Shown here piece by piece: positions 24,641 to 38,259 of a stretch of DNA of 64,000 bases (the stretch's first letter is position 1; each line of letters starts with the position of its first letter). The DNA is taken from positions 299,728 to 363,727 of the forward strand of contig QJNS01000054.1 in assembly GCA_004154925.1 (NCBI GenBank). The letters run 5' to 3'. The position numbers were made by a program, and so were the translations under genes. The stretch is from Monosporascus cannonballus. Lineage: Eukaryota > Ascomycota > Sordariomycetes > Xylariales. Under the pieces are notes generated by a model. The model was not told where the DNA came from and searched no databases. It was given only the letters and a program-made list of their open reading frames with translations.

Positions 24641-24762
24641 AAAACGAAAAACGCGACGAATTTTGGAAATACGAAACGATATAATTAAAATAAAAAGGGA
24701 TTATTTATTAAAAAAAAAGAAAAGGAAATCTTAAGGGCAAAATTTAGGGAAAAAGAAAATCG

Positions 24763-25135
24763 TATTACGACCTGACAAGCTTCGGTCTCAAGAAACAGGT
24801 CGGATAAGGAGCACACGAGCCACCTCCCGGGTCACGTGACGGTAATCACTGCCAAGCTAGTGATTATTAGTAATCAGAAATAATCCCAAGCGATCGTGAT
24901 TATTACTAACGGCGTAATTACGAATAATTAAGCCAAAAAAAGGATATATATGCTTATTAATTCCATAATTTAGATAGTTTCAGTTTGTAATATAATATCG
25001 TTACTCAAGGTACCCTTAGAATTACGAGACGTAACACAATTACTGTATCTATGGCTCAGATTCCTACGATACTGTTGCCAACATAAACCCGTACGACTGA
25101 GGTTTAATAGTTGGTTAAACCGCCTAGCCGTCATA
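24763..25135 (+). repeat. 3' LTR of element A
   Basis: Starts TATTACGACCTGACAAGC and ends GCCGTCATA, 373 bp, followed by target copy ctgcg. It is less mutated than the left LTR in its right half (gtttaatagttggttaaaccgcc against gtttaataattaatgaaaccgct). Confidence 0.88.
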
Positions 25136-25140
25136 CTGCG

Positions 25141-26007
25141 GACCTACCGCTAGTATAAATTAAAAAGTTGAATTCCGTTATTAATATTTATTACTATAGT
25201 AATAACTTATAATTTTCTAGTTAAAAAAAGTATTAATATTAAAATAATACGATTAAAATAAAAGTAGTTATTTAAAAAGAAAATAACCTGTATAAGTTTT
25301 TACAAAATTAGAAATATACAAATAACGTAAACAACGAGAAATTGATATTTATTTTACAACTTATAACGTATAATAACATTTTAATGTATTTGGCTCAGCT
25401 TAGAAAATATAGATTAACCTTAAATATATCTTAAATAAACATCAACTTAAAAAATACTTTATTAAAAAACTTATTTAGGTTTATAAAAGAATTTAATATT
25501 AATAATAAATCTTCTGTTTAATATAACACAGTCAATATTATCTACTTTTTAATTAATATAAATAGTATATAACATATAACGTATTCTAATTAATTTATTA
25601 TATAATGGTTATATTTAACGTATAATCCGAAAGACTATTATATAACTAATATAATTTATTAATAGATATATAATTGATATGAATTTAATGATAATTATAT
25701 TTTATATTTTTGTTAAAACATATATAACTATTACGTATAGCACTTGTATAAGTTTTTTTTTAAAAAAATAAAAAAGATATTAAAATCTGATTACAGTCCC
25801 CCTTATATTTTAAGAATATTTCACTTTTTTAATTATTCCTTAGTATTTATCGATTTTCAATATTAATAACTTTTTTAAAACCACGTTAACATATTATATT
25901 GTATAATAAAGATATATATGATATATTTTATATATTTTTACTTATAAATTGAAAAGTATTATATTCAGAAATAATTCAATATTTTATAAATATTAAAAAT
26001 GTAATAA
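25141..26007. other. AT-rich DNA between elements A and C
   Basis: No gene and no LTR match found; strongly AT-rich. Confidence 0.5.
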
Positions 26008-26353
26008 TATGACTTTCAAAGGTTTAATGCACTATTATCTGTAAATCGTACGAGTTGAAATAAACCAAAGTATTACAAGATGTTAAGTAACAAAATAAAT
26101 AATTATATTTTATTATATTAAAAATATTTCAAGCAACGAAATTATATTACAAACTAATATTATTTATATTATAAAAATAACAAAGAAAAATATTTATTTC
26201 AATAAATTAACTTCCTATTTAAAAATTAATAATGTGGTGTACTAGCTTACTACTAATAAATTAGTAATCCGTTATGTAACCCCATTTACTTGATTTCTTT
26301 AACTACTTTTATTACAACTGTTTTTAAAGGCCGTATTCTTCCAGGTTATAATA
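26008..26353 (-). repeat. 3' LTR of element C (left, degraded)
   Basis: The match to other LTRs runs from tatgactttcaaagg through gtttaatgcactattatctgt and cgtacgag to ggttataata. It is shorter than its relatives (346 bp) because of small deletions. The bases after it (cgatttccattttccc) are the complement of a polypurine tract. Confidence 0.6.
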
Positions 26354-29300
26354 CGATTTCCATTTTCCCAAAATCTTGCCCTTAGAATATTTTTGCAATA
26401 AATCCTCCGTTTTTTAAATTATATTTAATCGTATTCCCAAACGTTGTTTTCGTAAAACCGAATAATGTTATATTTTGTCAATTTAATTAAAGTAAAAAGC
26501 ATCAGAATTATTTAATGTTTTTTTTAATTCTTAAAAAACTGTATTCATTAAATGATAAAAGGGATTTTTCGCTCCAAAAAACGTATACGTTACAATCGAT
26601 CGTACCATACAACAGGCGTTTCTATTTATATAATAAATTATTGCGTAACCGAAAACCGTCTCTTTAAAAAAAACCTAATTACCAAAAAAGCTAATTATCG
26701 AAAACACTTTTTTTAAAAGTTTTTTACTGGATGATCTGGTATTTATCGTGAACAGCAATAACACCAAACGCAAAACACCAAGTTTATTAATTATAGTTTT
26801 TAATCCTTTAATAATTTCGGAAACCTGAAATTAGATAAAGATAAAGCGGTAATAAAGACTTAAATTTTTGAGAACATTAATGTTAATAATGAAAATTTGA
26901 TTAATTTTCAAATACCATTTTCGTAAAACGTTACATAAAATAGGATTTTTCGTTTCGTCGTTATTAATATAAATGTTTTAATAAACGCTAAGTATTTGTA
27001 TCTTTTTTTATTAATTTCTACGTATTTTTAAAATTTGGCTAAATCTTTCATTTAATCAAACCTTAAGTAAATACCTGTTTTTTATATGTTTAAGGCTTTT
27101 TCAACTTTATATATAAATTAAGTTTGGTTTTTACCTTAATTTATTTCATATTTACCCCAATAATATGCGATAATAATTTAAATTAAAAATATCAAAATAA
27201 AATAAAGTTTATTATTCGATGAAAGTCTTAACAAATAATTATTTTATAAATTCTTTTTACTAATTTCGTACGGGCCAATATATCTACATCGTCGTTTTTG
27301 CTAGGTTGTTTTGTTTAAAGTTTTTATAGCGAAATAATTGATTTTTCTCTTTTTTAATAGTTATTTTTTTAGACTTTTCTAATGGCAATACTTATTTTCT
27401 TTTATTGTATATGGATTTTAATTTTAATTTTAAATTGTCATAAACTTATTTAAGGTACTTTAATATAGATATTCTGTTGCTATGTATAGGTTTATCGTAT
27501 ATACTTTTGTAAATATTTAGTGTAAAATTAAAATATAAATTTACTAAAATTGAATAATATTTTTAATAAGTAAGTTTTTTAAACAAATTACGTAACGAAA
27601 AATTATATGGCCTAATTATTATATTTGTAATTAATAAAATGTTATAAATAAACCTTTAATATTGAAATGCAATATTTTATTTATCTGGTTAGTTAAGATC
27701 TAAGTAGACTAAATAATTAATAAATTTACCCGGTTTATATTATATAGCTTTATTCAAACTTTAAAATAATCGTAATCATTTTGTCGAAAATAATTTTATG
27801 TGATGATAGATATATTAAAAATAGTTGTAAAAGGAATTCATATTTTTTGTTTTAGATTTATCCATTTTTAATACGATAAAAAATAGAAAAACTTTGTATA
27901 TTTATTATTAATATCGAAAATAGTATCGTACGATAACTTTATTCTTAGATTTTCCAAAAAAAAATATTTAATTTTAAAATTTATATTAATCCACTTTTAT
28001 CGTTTTTTTAAAAAAACTAATCACAGTTATAATTTTTATAAGCTTTATATCGCTATATTTTAGATTTATAATACAGGCTATATTGTTATCGTATTTTTTA
28101 AACTATTGTTTTTGGTTTAACAAAATTATAAATATATTAACGTCGCTCTACTAGTTTATAAACCAGTAGTTGTTTATATAATTGATATTGTTATATATAG
28201 TATTCTATATTGATTTAATATTTTATTTTATTTAAAAAATTTACAATTATTTGTTCAACTTTCGTTTAATATATATTATAAGATAAAACGTATATTATCG
28301 TAATTAAATACCAATATAGATATAGTTTTAAAATAATATCGGAAATTATATTGTTAAGTTTAGTTCACTTTTTCGAAATTGAATTGTTTATCTAAGATAT
28401 CCTCTTTTACTTTTTTGGAGTTTTATTATAAATAACAACCAAAATAAATTCTTTTTTCTTTTATATATCGTAATTATAGCTCCGTAAATCTGTTGACCGT
28501 AATAAAACGCATAGAAGTTTAGTAATCTGTTTAAATCTTGATTTAATGGAGATTCTTTAAGAAAATAAAGAAGTCGCAAAAGGTTAGAGTAATAGTTATC
28601 AATTTCCTATTTAAAATATCATAATTATATTCGGTTCTTTTTAAATTGTATAAAAAACACAATAAACTATAATTTGCTTTAACTATTTGTTATTCTATTA
28701 TTACGGTTAATAAATAATCCGAAACATTAGTTTTAGTTTAACGGAACAGATTAAATTATATATTCTTAGTACTAATTCTTTAAAAATCGTAATTTTTATT
28801 TTTAGATGGTTTTTACAGTTTATAATATTATTTAAAAAGAATTTTAATAAGGTTATTTAAAGATATTATAATTTCGTTAAAATTTCGAATAAGGCTTTTG
28901 TAATAATGAGCAGTTTGGGAAATTATTTGTACTTTTGTACTTGTAATCAACGTTTGTTATTTTATAATATAACCTTTTAAAAGGTTGAATTTAATATATT
29001 TTGAAATAATAACATATTTTATATATTCGGTTATTTTCATCTATAAAACAGGTTTTTTACATTTATTAATTCTTTGGTATTTTATGAAATATCGAAAGCT
29101 TTATTTATATATTATATATATTTTATCCGGTTTCGAAAAACAAAGAATATCGTTAAGCAAATATATAATAAAACGAAAAGGTATTTCCGTAATACACAAT
29201 TTATAACCTGTTTAAAAATTACTTATGCGTTATTAACTGTTATTAATATAATAAACTACTTAAATAATTTATAGTTCCGTTTAAATATTAATTTTTAAAT

Positions 29301-30289
29301 TTGATTTTTATATAATAAAACTTTGTTGATTTTTTATAATCCAATGTTGTAAGTTTTTAGATTTATAAAGTTGATTTTTGATCTTCGTATTTACGGTTAG
29401 TAATATTCGACTTTTAACGGTAATATCGCTTAATTAACGATAATTAATTGAAAATCGTAGTTTTCTATTTCTTTTAATTGAAAGTTTTAATGTACTTTAC
29501 GAATAATTTCGAAAGTTTAAATTAGATTTTTGCAATCAGTTTTTTAAATATTACTTGTAAGTACGTAACCTACCTTTATTAAGAGTATAAATAAGATTAA
29601 ATTTCGTAAATATACTTTGTTTTAAAATTATTTTCGTAGTTTTATTTATTATATTTTGATAAATTTCTGTTCAATCCTTTTTTAAAAAGTTATTATTATT
29701 TATAAAGTTATAATAATACATTAGTTAAACTTTTTAATTGCGTAAATTATTATTATTAATCGCTATTTTGTCGCTTAAACTTTTGTTTCAGAATAATATT
29801 AATATATTTTTTAAATATTCGTTTTATATATAAGTTTCTTAAATAATCGAATATTGGTTATATTTTATTTGTATGTTTGTTGGAATTTCCTCTGAAATAT
29901 TAAAAAAGAATTTAGCTTGTACTTGTTTATAAAGTATAAAACGAAATTTATTTAATTACATTTCTCGTTGCTTATAATCTTATATTAGTATATCTATAAT
30001 TTTATTAAGATTATATCGCGATTTTTAAATGAAATAATATCCAATTTTATTATTTAATTTTATTTTTAAATAGAAGTTGGAAAATGATTAATATCGTATT
30101 TAAATTTGTTTTTTCGTCAGCAAAGTATTAAATTCCGATATTCGTAATTATATTACATTTTAATTTATATTTTATAATAATTTAAGATTATTACCAACCT
30201 TTAGTTTAATAACTATTTGTCATAACATTTCCTGAATTTATTATCACGATATACTCAAATATGTTAATTCGTATTTCTAAGATAATAAG

Positions 30290-30412
30290 AGTAAGAAAAA
30301 AGCCTTAGAGCGTTTCTTATATACGCACAAGACTTCTAACGTACCTTGGCGTTGGAATTATTGATTCTTTAGATCATATAACGCAATAATTTGTTCTTTT
30401 TATTTGCTTATA
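30290..30412 (+). repeat. Left terminal repeat of TRIM copy 2
   Basis: Begins gtaagaaaaaagccttagagcg and ends tatttgcttata; AT-shifted relative of 10416-10543. Confidence 0.65.
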
Positions 30413-30890
30413 TTATTTTATCGTTATTTAAGTATATTGAGTATTAGGTGTAACTCTAAGTTAAAGTTCGAATTGATTATTAAAATTAAAAAATATTAAT
30501 GATTTTTTATAAGTCGTCGAAACCGGGATTTCGTCGCGTTTATAAGGCCAAATAACTTATTTATACGCATTTAGCAAAATAGTCGGCGATTATTTATCGT
30601 ACAATAATGCTAATAACTTAAGATAATAAAGGCCTCTTTATTTTCGTAATTATTTCGATCCATAATATTCCGATCTTGTAGGCGGTTAAGAATATATATA
30701 ATCCTTTAACCGTTTAAAGTATTTAAGCCCCTATATATTGCGCTTATTGTTAAAGGATTTATTAAGCCAAAAAAATAATAAATAAAGAGATAACAAATAA
30801 AATGCGGGTTATTTCTAGCAACCACTTAACACGTTATCGGGGGTTTACCAATTAAGAAATCGGGACGATTCTTAAAAGAGGGACAAGTAA

Positions 30891-31018
30891 TGTAAGGAAA
30901 TGGCTTCGAGGCGTTTCTTACTTAAGTGCGAACAAGGACTTCTAACGTACCTTAGCATTAGAACTGCTGATATTTTGAGTTATGTGGCGGAGTAACTAGT
31001 CTTTTTCATTCTTTTATA
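30891..31018 (+). repeat. Right terminal repeat of TRIM copy 2
   Basis: Begins tgtaaggaaatggcttcg and ends cattcttttata, 128 bp; better preserved than the left one. Confidence 0.7.
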
Positions 31019-31544
31019 AAAGGTTATTAACAGTTTCTATTGGCGCGTTTAAGAGTTTTTTTTAAAAGATTTTTATTAATTGTTTTAAGTTTTATTATTT
31101 TGCAGAACTTTTTTAATGTATCTTTTGAAACGTTTTTTTTAAATTCCGTAAATTATATTCATATTTCCGTATAATATGTATTAAATTATTATATTTGTCG
31201 TTTTTAATAACGTATTTGGTTATCGAATTTTAATTATCATTTCATATTTTTGCAATTCTTTATCAACTAATGAATTTATTTATTTATTATATATTATCTT
31301 ATTGTACCAAATTAGTATTATATTTTTACAGCTTTTGAGGAAAACACGAACTTTTGTTTTACTAAGGATTTTGCTTTATGGATTTATAATAAATACTAAT
31401 TAAAAATAAAGATCCGTAATAATCTTTTAATAATACCTTTTTAAAGCATACTAAATTCGCTTTTTTGTAAATTAATAATTATATTTATCGAAAAACTTCA
31501 AAACGTTTTTTAAAAAACGGTATTTATATAATTTTATAAAAATA

Positions 31545-31956
31545 TGTAACGACTAGGCGATTTAACCAACTATTAAACCTTAAGTCGACGGGTTTATGTT
31601 GCCAGAAGTATCGTGGGAATCTGAGCAATGGATATAGTAACGTATTACGTCTCGTAATGCCAAAGGTGTTTTGGGTAACGATATTATATTGCAAATATTT
31701 GGTATTAGTAAGTATTACAAGCTGAAGTTATTTAAATTATGGAATTAATGAATATATATATTTTTCTTCTTTAGCTAGATCATTATTAATAAGTTGGTGA
31801 TCCGTCTTACTGGCTTATTACTAGTGAATTGGTAATTCGGCTTATTGGCTTATTACCAGTAAGTTGGTAATTTATTACGTAACTTAATTTACATATTTCT
31901 TTTGGCCTTTTTCGTTATGACCGTTTTTGGAGGCCGTAACTTGTTAAATCGTAATA
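31545..31956 (-). repeat. 3' LTR of element D (left)
   Basis: From tgtaacgactaggcg to aaatcgtaata, 412 bp. The left edge is well preserved (gtttatgttgccagaagtatcgtggg); the right edge is strongly AT-shifted. Confidence 0.88.
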
Positions 31957-32601
31957 CGATCTCCTTTTTCCCATAATTTTATCCTTAAGACTTTCTTTTT
32001 TCCTAATAAATTTTTTTTATATATTTTTAATATATTTTCCGATATATCCAAATGTCGTTTTCGCAAATCCGAATAACGGCTTACCTTAATTAATTTAATT
32101 AAATTCAAAGCTTTTATTATGACACCTTTTTTTTGATTTATTCGGTAATTTAATTACCAAATAATAAATAGGGTTTTTTATTGTAAGGAATATGTCCGTC
32201 AAATTATTCGTATAACGGGATAAAAATCCTCATTTTTATAATTAATTGCCATATTGCAAAATCGAAAAAATTAAAAAGAAAAAGGTTTACGGCCGAAAAA
32301 TCTTTATTTAAAGCTTTGGCGTATTTTTTTTCGCATACGTTGTTAACGTTAATACTATTAATTTTAAGGTACGAAATTTATTAATTATACCCTTTAATTC
32401 TTAAATAATCTTAATAATTTTACGTAATTATAATCGGAATCCGTAATTAAGGTTTAGGCCTTAAAAAAAGTAAACGTTATTAATTAGAACCCGGTAAATT
32501 AAAAGTTTTTTTCCGTAAATTTTGTAAATTAGAATACTATTATTTCGGGTGGTTCCGCCGTTATTAATAAAAATTCTTTCATCGGTATTAGTCGCTTATA
32601 A
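31957..32601 (+). pseudogene. Antisense ORF of element D, strongly decayed
   Basis: The plus-strand frame ends SAVINKNSFIGISRL with a stop at 32599-32601. This lines up with the C-terminal words of H (VVISKSSLIGVRR) and A (VGINKNSLADVRR). Further upstream, at about 32195-32240, the piece CKEYVRQIIRITG resembles the Cys-cluster part of H and B. The central coiled-coil part is hardly readable. Position and orientation (opposite pol, next to the 3' LTR, ending at the chromodomain) are the same as in A, B, H and I. Function unknown. Confidence 0.45.
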
Positions 32602-32604
32602 AAT

Positions 32605-35600
32605 TTTTAACAAATTTCTAGATATTTTTAAAATTTAGGTATTTTTTCCATTTAATTAAGTATTAAGTAAATCCGTTTTGTTTTTGCGTATTAAGTGTTT
32701 TTTTTCGTATATTTATTTATTTTTTATTTTTACGTCGTTTTATATTATATATATTTTAATTATGTTTATTATTAATTCCAATAAAAAAACATAAAAAATT
32801 AAATAAAATTTAATTTGTAATAAATCTTTTAATTAGTAATTATTTTCTGAGATTTTCTTGGCGATTTTATATAAACTAATATATTTAAAATTAAGTTTTT
32901 TATTGGGTCGTTTTATTTAAATATTCTTTATAACGAAAAAAAGTATTTCCCCTTTTTCGAAAATTAATTTTTTTCTGTTTTTCTAATTGTAATATTTGCT
33001 TATTTGGTTCCGTACAAATTTTAATTTTATCTTTATTTTTTAATATAATTATCGTAATTATTTTAACGTAAAAATTATTTTAATATTAATTAAACTATCT
33101 TTATATATATTTTTTGTAAATTTCCGAAATGAAATCAAAGTTTGCGTTCGTAAATATTATTTTAATATTTTCGTAATAATTAATATTATGAGTTAATTAA
33201 ATAATTAATAATTTTTTAATTTAATTATTTTATTCCTAATTAATATAATATCGTAAATAAAAATTTAAAATTTATTTTATTTATTTTATTTATTTATTCG
33301 TTTATAATTTAAATATTTTAAATAATTTGTAATTTAAGTTAATTTATGCCATAAGGCCTTATTAAATTTTTCATACGAATATTGATTTATTATTTTATAG
33401 AAGTTTTATTAATAATCCATATATATTAAAAATATATTTAAAAAAATATATATTAAATATTCGGCGTTTATATTTTTATAATAAAATAAAAGATAGGACA
33501 AATTCGTAAATCGATTTACAATTACGAAAATACTAGCGTAATATATTTCCGTATTTAGATTTTTTAATATAAAAAGTTTAATAATAAAATTAAATATAAT
33601 TTAATATTATAATTATTTTGCGACTGATAATAATTATAATTTTCCATATGGTTTATATTGTTAAGCCTTTATTTTGGCGCGAATATCGTATTACCGTATG
33701 AAATTTTGTACTATTAATTTTATTTTAAAAAAAGAATATATACGTTGTAATTTTTTCAAGATTTTATAAATCCCTAAATATCCATATAATTAATATTCGT
33801 ATATTTTTCGTATTAGATTTTTCCGGCATTCCTTTGGAATTTATATTTTATTTTTTCTTTGGTTTTTTAGGAAATTATCGTTATATTATTAAATTTTCTG
33901 TTATATATTATTAGGTATTGCCCGAATTATTGTAATTTGTCGTAAGTATAAATATTGTTTTATAATAATATTAAAAATTATAGAGTTAATTTTAATTAAT
34001 TTTTTTTAAAATCTGGTCGTTTATATAAAGTATTTGCTTTATTATTATTTGATTTTTCCTTATCAATAATAACGAAATCGAAATTTGCCAATTCTTTTGC
34101 ATATTTTAATTATCGTTTTGTAAATTTTCTGGTCGTGGTAAATCGGGTAAAATTTTGATAATCCATATAAACTTTAATTTGGTGCAAATTTCCCTTTAGG
34201 AAATACCTAAATTCCCGAAATGCCATAATAATGGCTATAAATTCTTTATTTAGAATGCTATAATTACACTTAATTCCTTTTAATTTATATGAAAAAATAT
34301 AATAGGGTATAATTTACCTTAATTATTTCGTTATCCGATTATTATATTTAATACGTAATTCGAAATGTCGGTTTTTAACTTAACAAAACGGTTTAAATCG
34401 TATATAATTAATATTAATTTGCTGGTAATTATATCCTTAATAACTTAAAATGTTTTTTTCGTATTTAATGTTTATTTAATTTTTTTGTAAAATTTATTAG
34501 GGATATAATTATTTTATTAAAGTTTCGAATAAATTTCTTATAATAATCAACTAATTTAAAAAATATCTATATTTCCTTAATTATTATTAATATTTATTAT
34601 TATGCAATTATAACGATTTTCTTAAGGTTTATCCTAATATATCCTAAGGTAATAATATATTTTAAATATTCCATTTTTTTACATATGGAATTAATTTTTT
34701 TCCTGCGTTAATAAATAACTTTACGTTTTATAAAATTCAAAGAACTTTATAAACGTATTTACATATTTCTTTTTATTTCTGAAAAAATAAGAATATTATC
34801 AAAATAATAAATAACAAAAACATTAAGATATTTTCGTAATATGTAATTAACTATTCGTTAAAAAATTGTCAGTACGTTCGTAAATCTCATTAATATAACC
34901 AAATACTTAAATAATTTATATTTCGTTTTAAAAAATGTTTTCTATTCGTATTTTCTTTTGATATTAATAAGGTTATATTTATTTTTCAAGTCGAATATTA
35001 TAAACCATTTAATTTTATAAAATCGGTTTTTTATTTCCGTAATTAAAGGTAATAATATTCAATTATTAATAATAACGTTATTTATTTATTGGTAATTAAC
35101 TATAAATCGCAATTTCCTATTTTTCTTAAGTACGAAAAATATCGGGTACCTTATTAGTAATTTTAAAAGTTAAATTCATTTTTTTATAAACGATTTTCCA
35201 ATTTTTTTTAAAAAGACGTAATTCGTTTCCATTAAAATTATAAATAAGGTAAAACTTTATCGAAAATATTTTTTAAGAATTATTTCATAATTTTATTTAT
35301 TATGTTCTGGTAACTTTATATCGAACTTTTTTTTAAAAAGCTGTTCGTATTTATAATATTATAATAACATATTAATTAAATTTTTTAATTTTTTAATTTA
35401 TTATTTTTATTATTTTAAATTATTATTTAATTGCTTTAATTTCGCTTTAATAATAGTAACGATACGTCGTATGTTTCTTTAATATTTATTTTTTTTATAT
35501 CTTATTTTGTTGGGTAATAAGATATTTATTATATCCTTATATTTATATTTGTCGCTATTATCGATCGAATATTAAGATCTTAATTTTTTTTCTTTTATTT

Positions 35601-37870
35601 ATTAATAAGGTATAAAGCGAATTTTCTTTAAATAATCTCTTTATTAATTAAGATTCCGTATTGGCGTATTTCTAGTAATCCTAAGATTATATTGTAATTT
35701 CCCAATAAAACGATGTCGAAATTAATTGTTTAATGCCATTTTGAAATAAAAATCTTAAAGTAATTAATTTTGTATATAATTTTTTCGTTATTGTAAACAA
35801 ATTTTTAACTTTCGGTATTCGTCGTTATATAATGTTCCAACTTATATTTTTATAATAATTTAAGTTTTTTAATTATATCCGGTATAATGTAATTTCCGCT
35901 TAAAGCTTCGTAGTCTATCATGGCGATATATTAGTGCGTTCCGATTTGTATGTCCAAAGTAATAAGGTCGTTAACCTTTCCTATCGTCGCGTTTAAAACC
36001 TTTTTTAAGAGTTTTCCTTAAATTTTTTAAATTTTGTTATTTTGCAGTTTTTTTATAAAAACCTTTTTTTTAATTCCTGTTCAAATTTATCGAACTTCAT
36101 TTATATCTTTTTACTAAACGCGTTTAATTATTATATTTATCGTTATTATCGGCGTATTATTTTTTTAAATCGTATTAATTATTTTTAATATTTTTATAAT
36201 TCCTTTTTTTATTGAATAAATTATTTTCTTATATTTACGATTATATCCCATTATACGTCGTTTTAATCATCGTTTTAAAGATTTCTTATAAATTAACGTA
36301 TTTTTTTTTAATAATTCTTTTTCAGGATCCGTAATAAATACCAATTAAAAATGAAAATCCATAATAACTTTTTAATAATGTTTTTTTACCGTACGTTGGA
36401 TTAATTCCTTTTCCGTTTAATAATTATATTATTTATAATAATAAACGGAGTTTTTTTTACGGGCATTATTTTTTTTCGGGTTAATTCTTTATTTCGGCCA
36501 ATTGTTGGATATTTTTGAAGGTTATAATTCGAAATTGTCGATATTATTACTTATTATTTTTATTATATCCGGTACGGTTTGGAAAATCGCATCCCTTATA
36601 ATATATGCAGGTAATTCGTATATGGATATATTATTTCCATTATTCGTAATCGGGATATTTTCGTCGTTAATAATATATAACATATATTTTACCGTATCGA
36701 TTAAATATTTCGGGACAAATTCTTTTTATTTAATTTTAATATTTGTGTAATTATTTTTATTATACGTTTTATTGTATTCGTATTAATTATTAAATTAGCT
36801 TTTTAATTTTTCGCATTATTCGTCGGATTTCTTATCGTAATAACTCCTATTAAACCTTTTACTTAACACCTAATATGTATTTAACTTAAATTATATTAAT
36901 AATTTTGTTATCGGTTTTTTAATTATTTTTAAATTATTTTTCCGATATAAAAATCTAATTATTTTATTATAAGTTTTTAATTTTTTTATATTTATAAGCC
37001 TTATATCCTATTTTGTTATAATTAAAGTATTTAATTTGGTTTTAATTTTATTTATAAGTAACGCCAAATTTTATAAGTCCTGGCGTTATTCCATAAGAAA
37101 TAAAAGATACGTTTTTTTCTCTTAATTAAACTTATTATATCTTAAACGTAAAACGTATTATTTTTTTTATCGTTTTTCACATTATTAATTATTAATTTTA
37201 AGTATTTTTATAATATACCCGTTTAAGGTAATTAATCGTTCGATCTACATAATTTTATCTTTTATATTATCTTTTAGCCTTTTATATAATATATCGATAA
37301 AAACGTCGGTTTCGTTATTTTTTTATCCGGCTTTAGCCGCAAAACTTTTGAAAATTACGGCGTTTTTGGACGCAAATCTTTTTTATCGGAATTATAAAAG
37401 TTATTAAGCCGTTAATCATTTTTTATCCGGATTGCCGAAATTATCGCAGATTTTGTTTTCGAAATTAATATAAATTAAAAAGATTTTATTAATAAAATAT
37501 TTTTTATTTATTTTTCTTATTTTTAGGAAATATTTTATAATAAGTTTAAATTAATTAATTACATTTTTTATTAAATGTGCTTTTATTATTAAGAGTACAT
37601 CCGTTAAATTATTAAGATTTAAAAAATAAAGGTAAATTCGTACCAAATTTAAAACGGTTTAAAAATTGCTTTTTTTATCGTAAAGTTCTGGTTTCTTCGG
37701 CTTTATGGGGACGAAAAAAGGTTAAATAAATAATGTAATTTTAAATTATCGGACTTCTTTTTTAGCTTCCGAATTTAAGCCTAAAATTATTAAATAAAGG
37801 TTTTCTAAATGCTAGTCGATATTTTAATAATATTAAATATTGTTTAAAATTTAATAATATTATTAAATAA
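32605..37870 (-). pseudogene. gag-pol of element D, RIP-broken
   Basis: Minus-strand landmarks from right to left: a zinc knuckle near 36990-37029 reading YFNYNKIGYKAY, in which every Cys and the His of CX2CX4HX4C has become Tyr; a conserved spacer at about 36502-36750, like that of A and H; the RT active site at 34795-34806 reading YFDN in place of YxDD, with FVIYYFDNILIF around it; integrase; and a chromodomain remnant at about 32610-32730. The replacement of Cys by Tyr and Asp by Asn is what G-to-A change on the coding strand gives. Nonfunctional. Confidence 0.8.
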
Positions 37871-37882
37871 AAACTTATAACG

Positions 37883-38259
37883 TATAACGGCTAAACAGTT
37901 TAACTAATTATTAAACTTTAAGTCGACGGGTTTATATTAATAGGAATAATTTAAGAATTTAAATAATAAATATAATAATATATTACGTTTCGTAATACTA
38001 AAAATACTATCAGTACCGATATTATATTGTAAATATTTGGTATTAATAAATATTATAATCTAAAATTATATAAATTATGGAATTAATAAACGTATATATC
38101 CTTTTCCTTTAGCTGGATTACCACTAGTAAGTTAATGATCCGGCTTACTGGCTTACCACCAGTGAGTTAGTGATCCATCACGTAACCTGATCCACATAAC
38201 TTTCTTGGCCTTCTCCGTTGCGACCGTTTCTGGAGGCCGTGGCTTGTCAGGTTATAACA
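37883..38259 (-). repeat. 5' LTR of element D (right)
   Basis: From tataacggctaaac to caggttataaca, 377 bp. The right edge is close to unmutated (ggccttctccgttgcgaccg) while the left edge is AT-shifted. The flanking leader on the minus strand begins CGTTATAAGTTTTTAT. Confidence 0.9.

Larger units (their letters stand above)
11050..25135 (+). mobile_element. Gypsy-type LTR retrotransposon A, split by element B
   Basis: Left LTR 11050-11424 and right LTR 24763-25135 are direct copies. The perfect target duplication ctgcg sits at 11045-11049 and 25136-25140. The coding order on the plus strand is gag with zinc knuckle, protease region, RT, RNase H, integrase, chromodomain, which is the Gypsy/Metaviridae chromovirus order. 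A polypurine stretch (gggaaaaagaaaatcg) precedes the right LTR. Element B (16771-24108) is inserted near the end of pol. Without B and its target copy, A is about 6.74 kb. Stops riddle every frame, so it is dead, and its LTRs differ mainly by C/T and G/A. Confidence 0.9.
30290..31018 (+). mobile_element. TRIM-like element, copy 2, inside element C
   Basis: Direct terminal repeats lie at 30290-30412 and 30891-31018. They share gcgtttctta, caagacttctaacgtacc / caaggacttctaacgtacc and the ttctttttatt / tctttttcatt end. The right repeat is 128 bp, the same as the solo LTR at 10416-10543, and is preceded by a purine run (aaaagagggacaagtaa). The interior is about 480 bp without an open frame. It includes gtcgaaaccgggattt and aatcgggacgatt, matching words in the 7-kb copy. 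Removing it restores the expected length of element C. It was mobilised in trans, by inference. Confidence 0.7.
31545..38259 (-). mobile_element. Gypsy-type LTR retrotransposon D nested in C
   Basis: LTRs lie at 31545-31956 and 37883-38259, with perfect target duplication aaata at 31540-31544 and 38260-38264. The length is 6715 bp. Its LTR subtype is the same as that of A (minus strand TGTTATAACCTGACAAGCCACGG…). The 5' LTR is the right one. Coding is on the minus strand with zinc knuckle, RT and chromodomain landmarks. It carries the plus-strand antisense ORF at the left end. All frames are broken. Confidence 0.9.
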
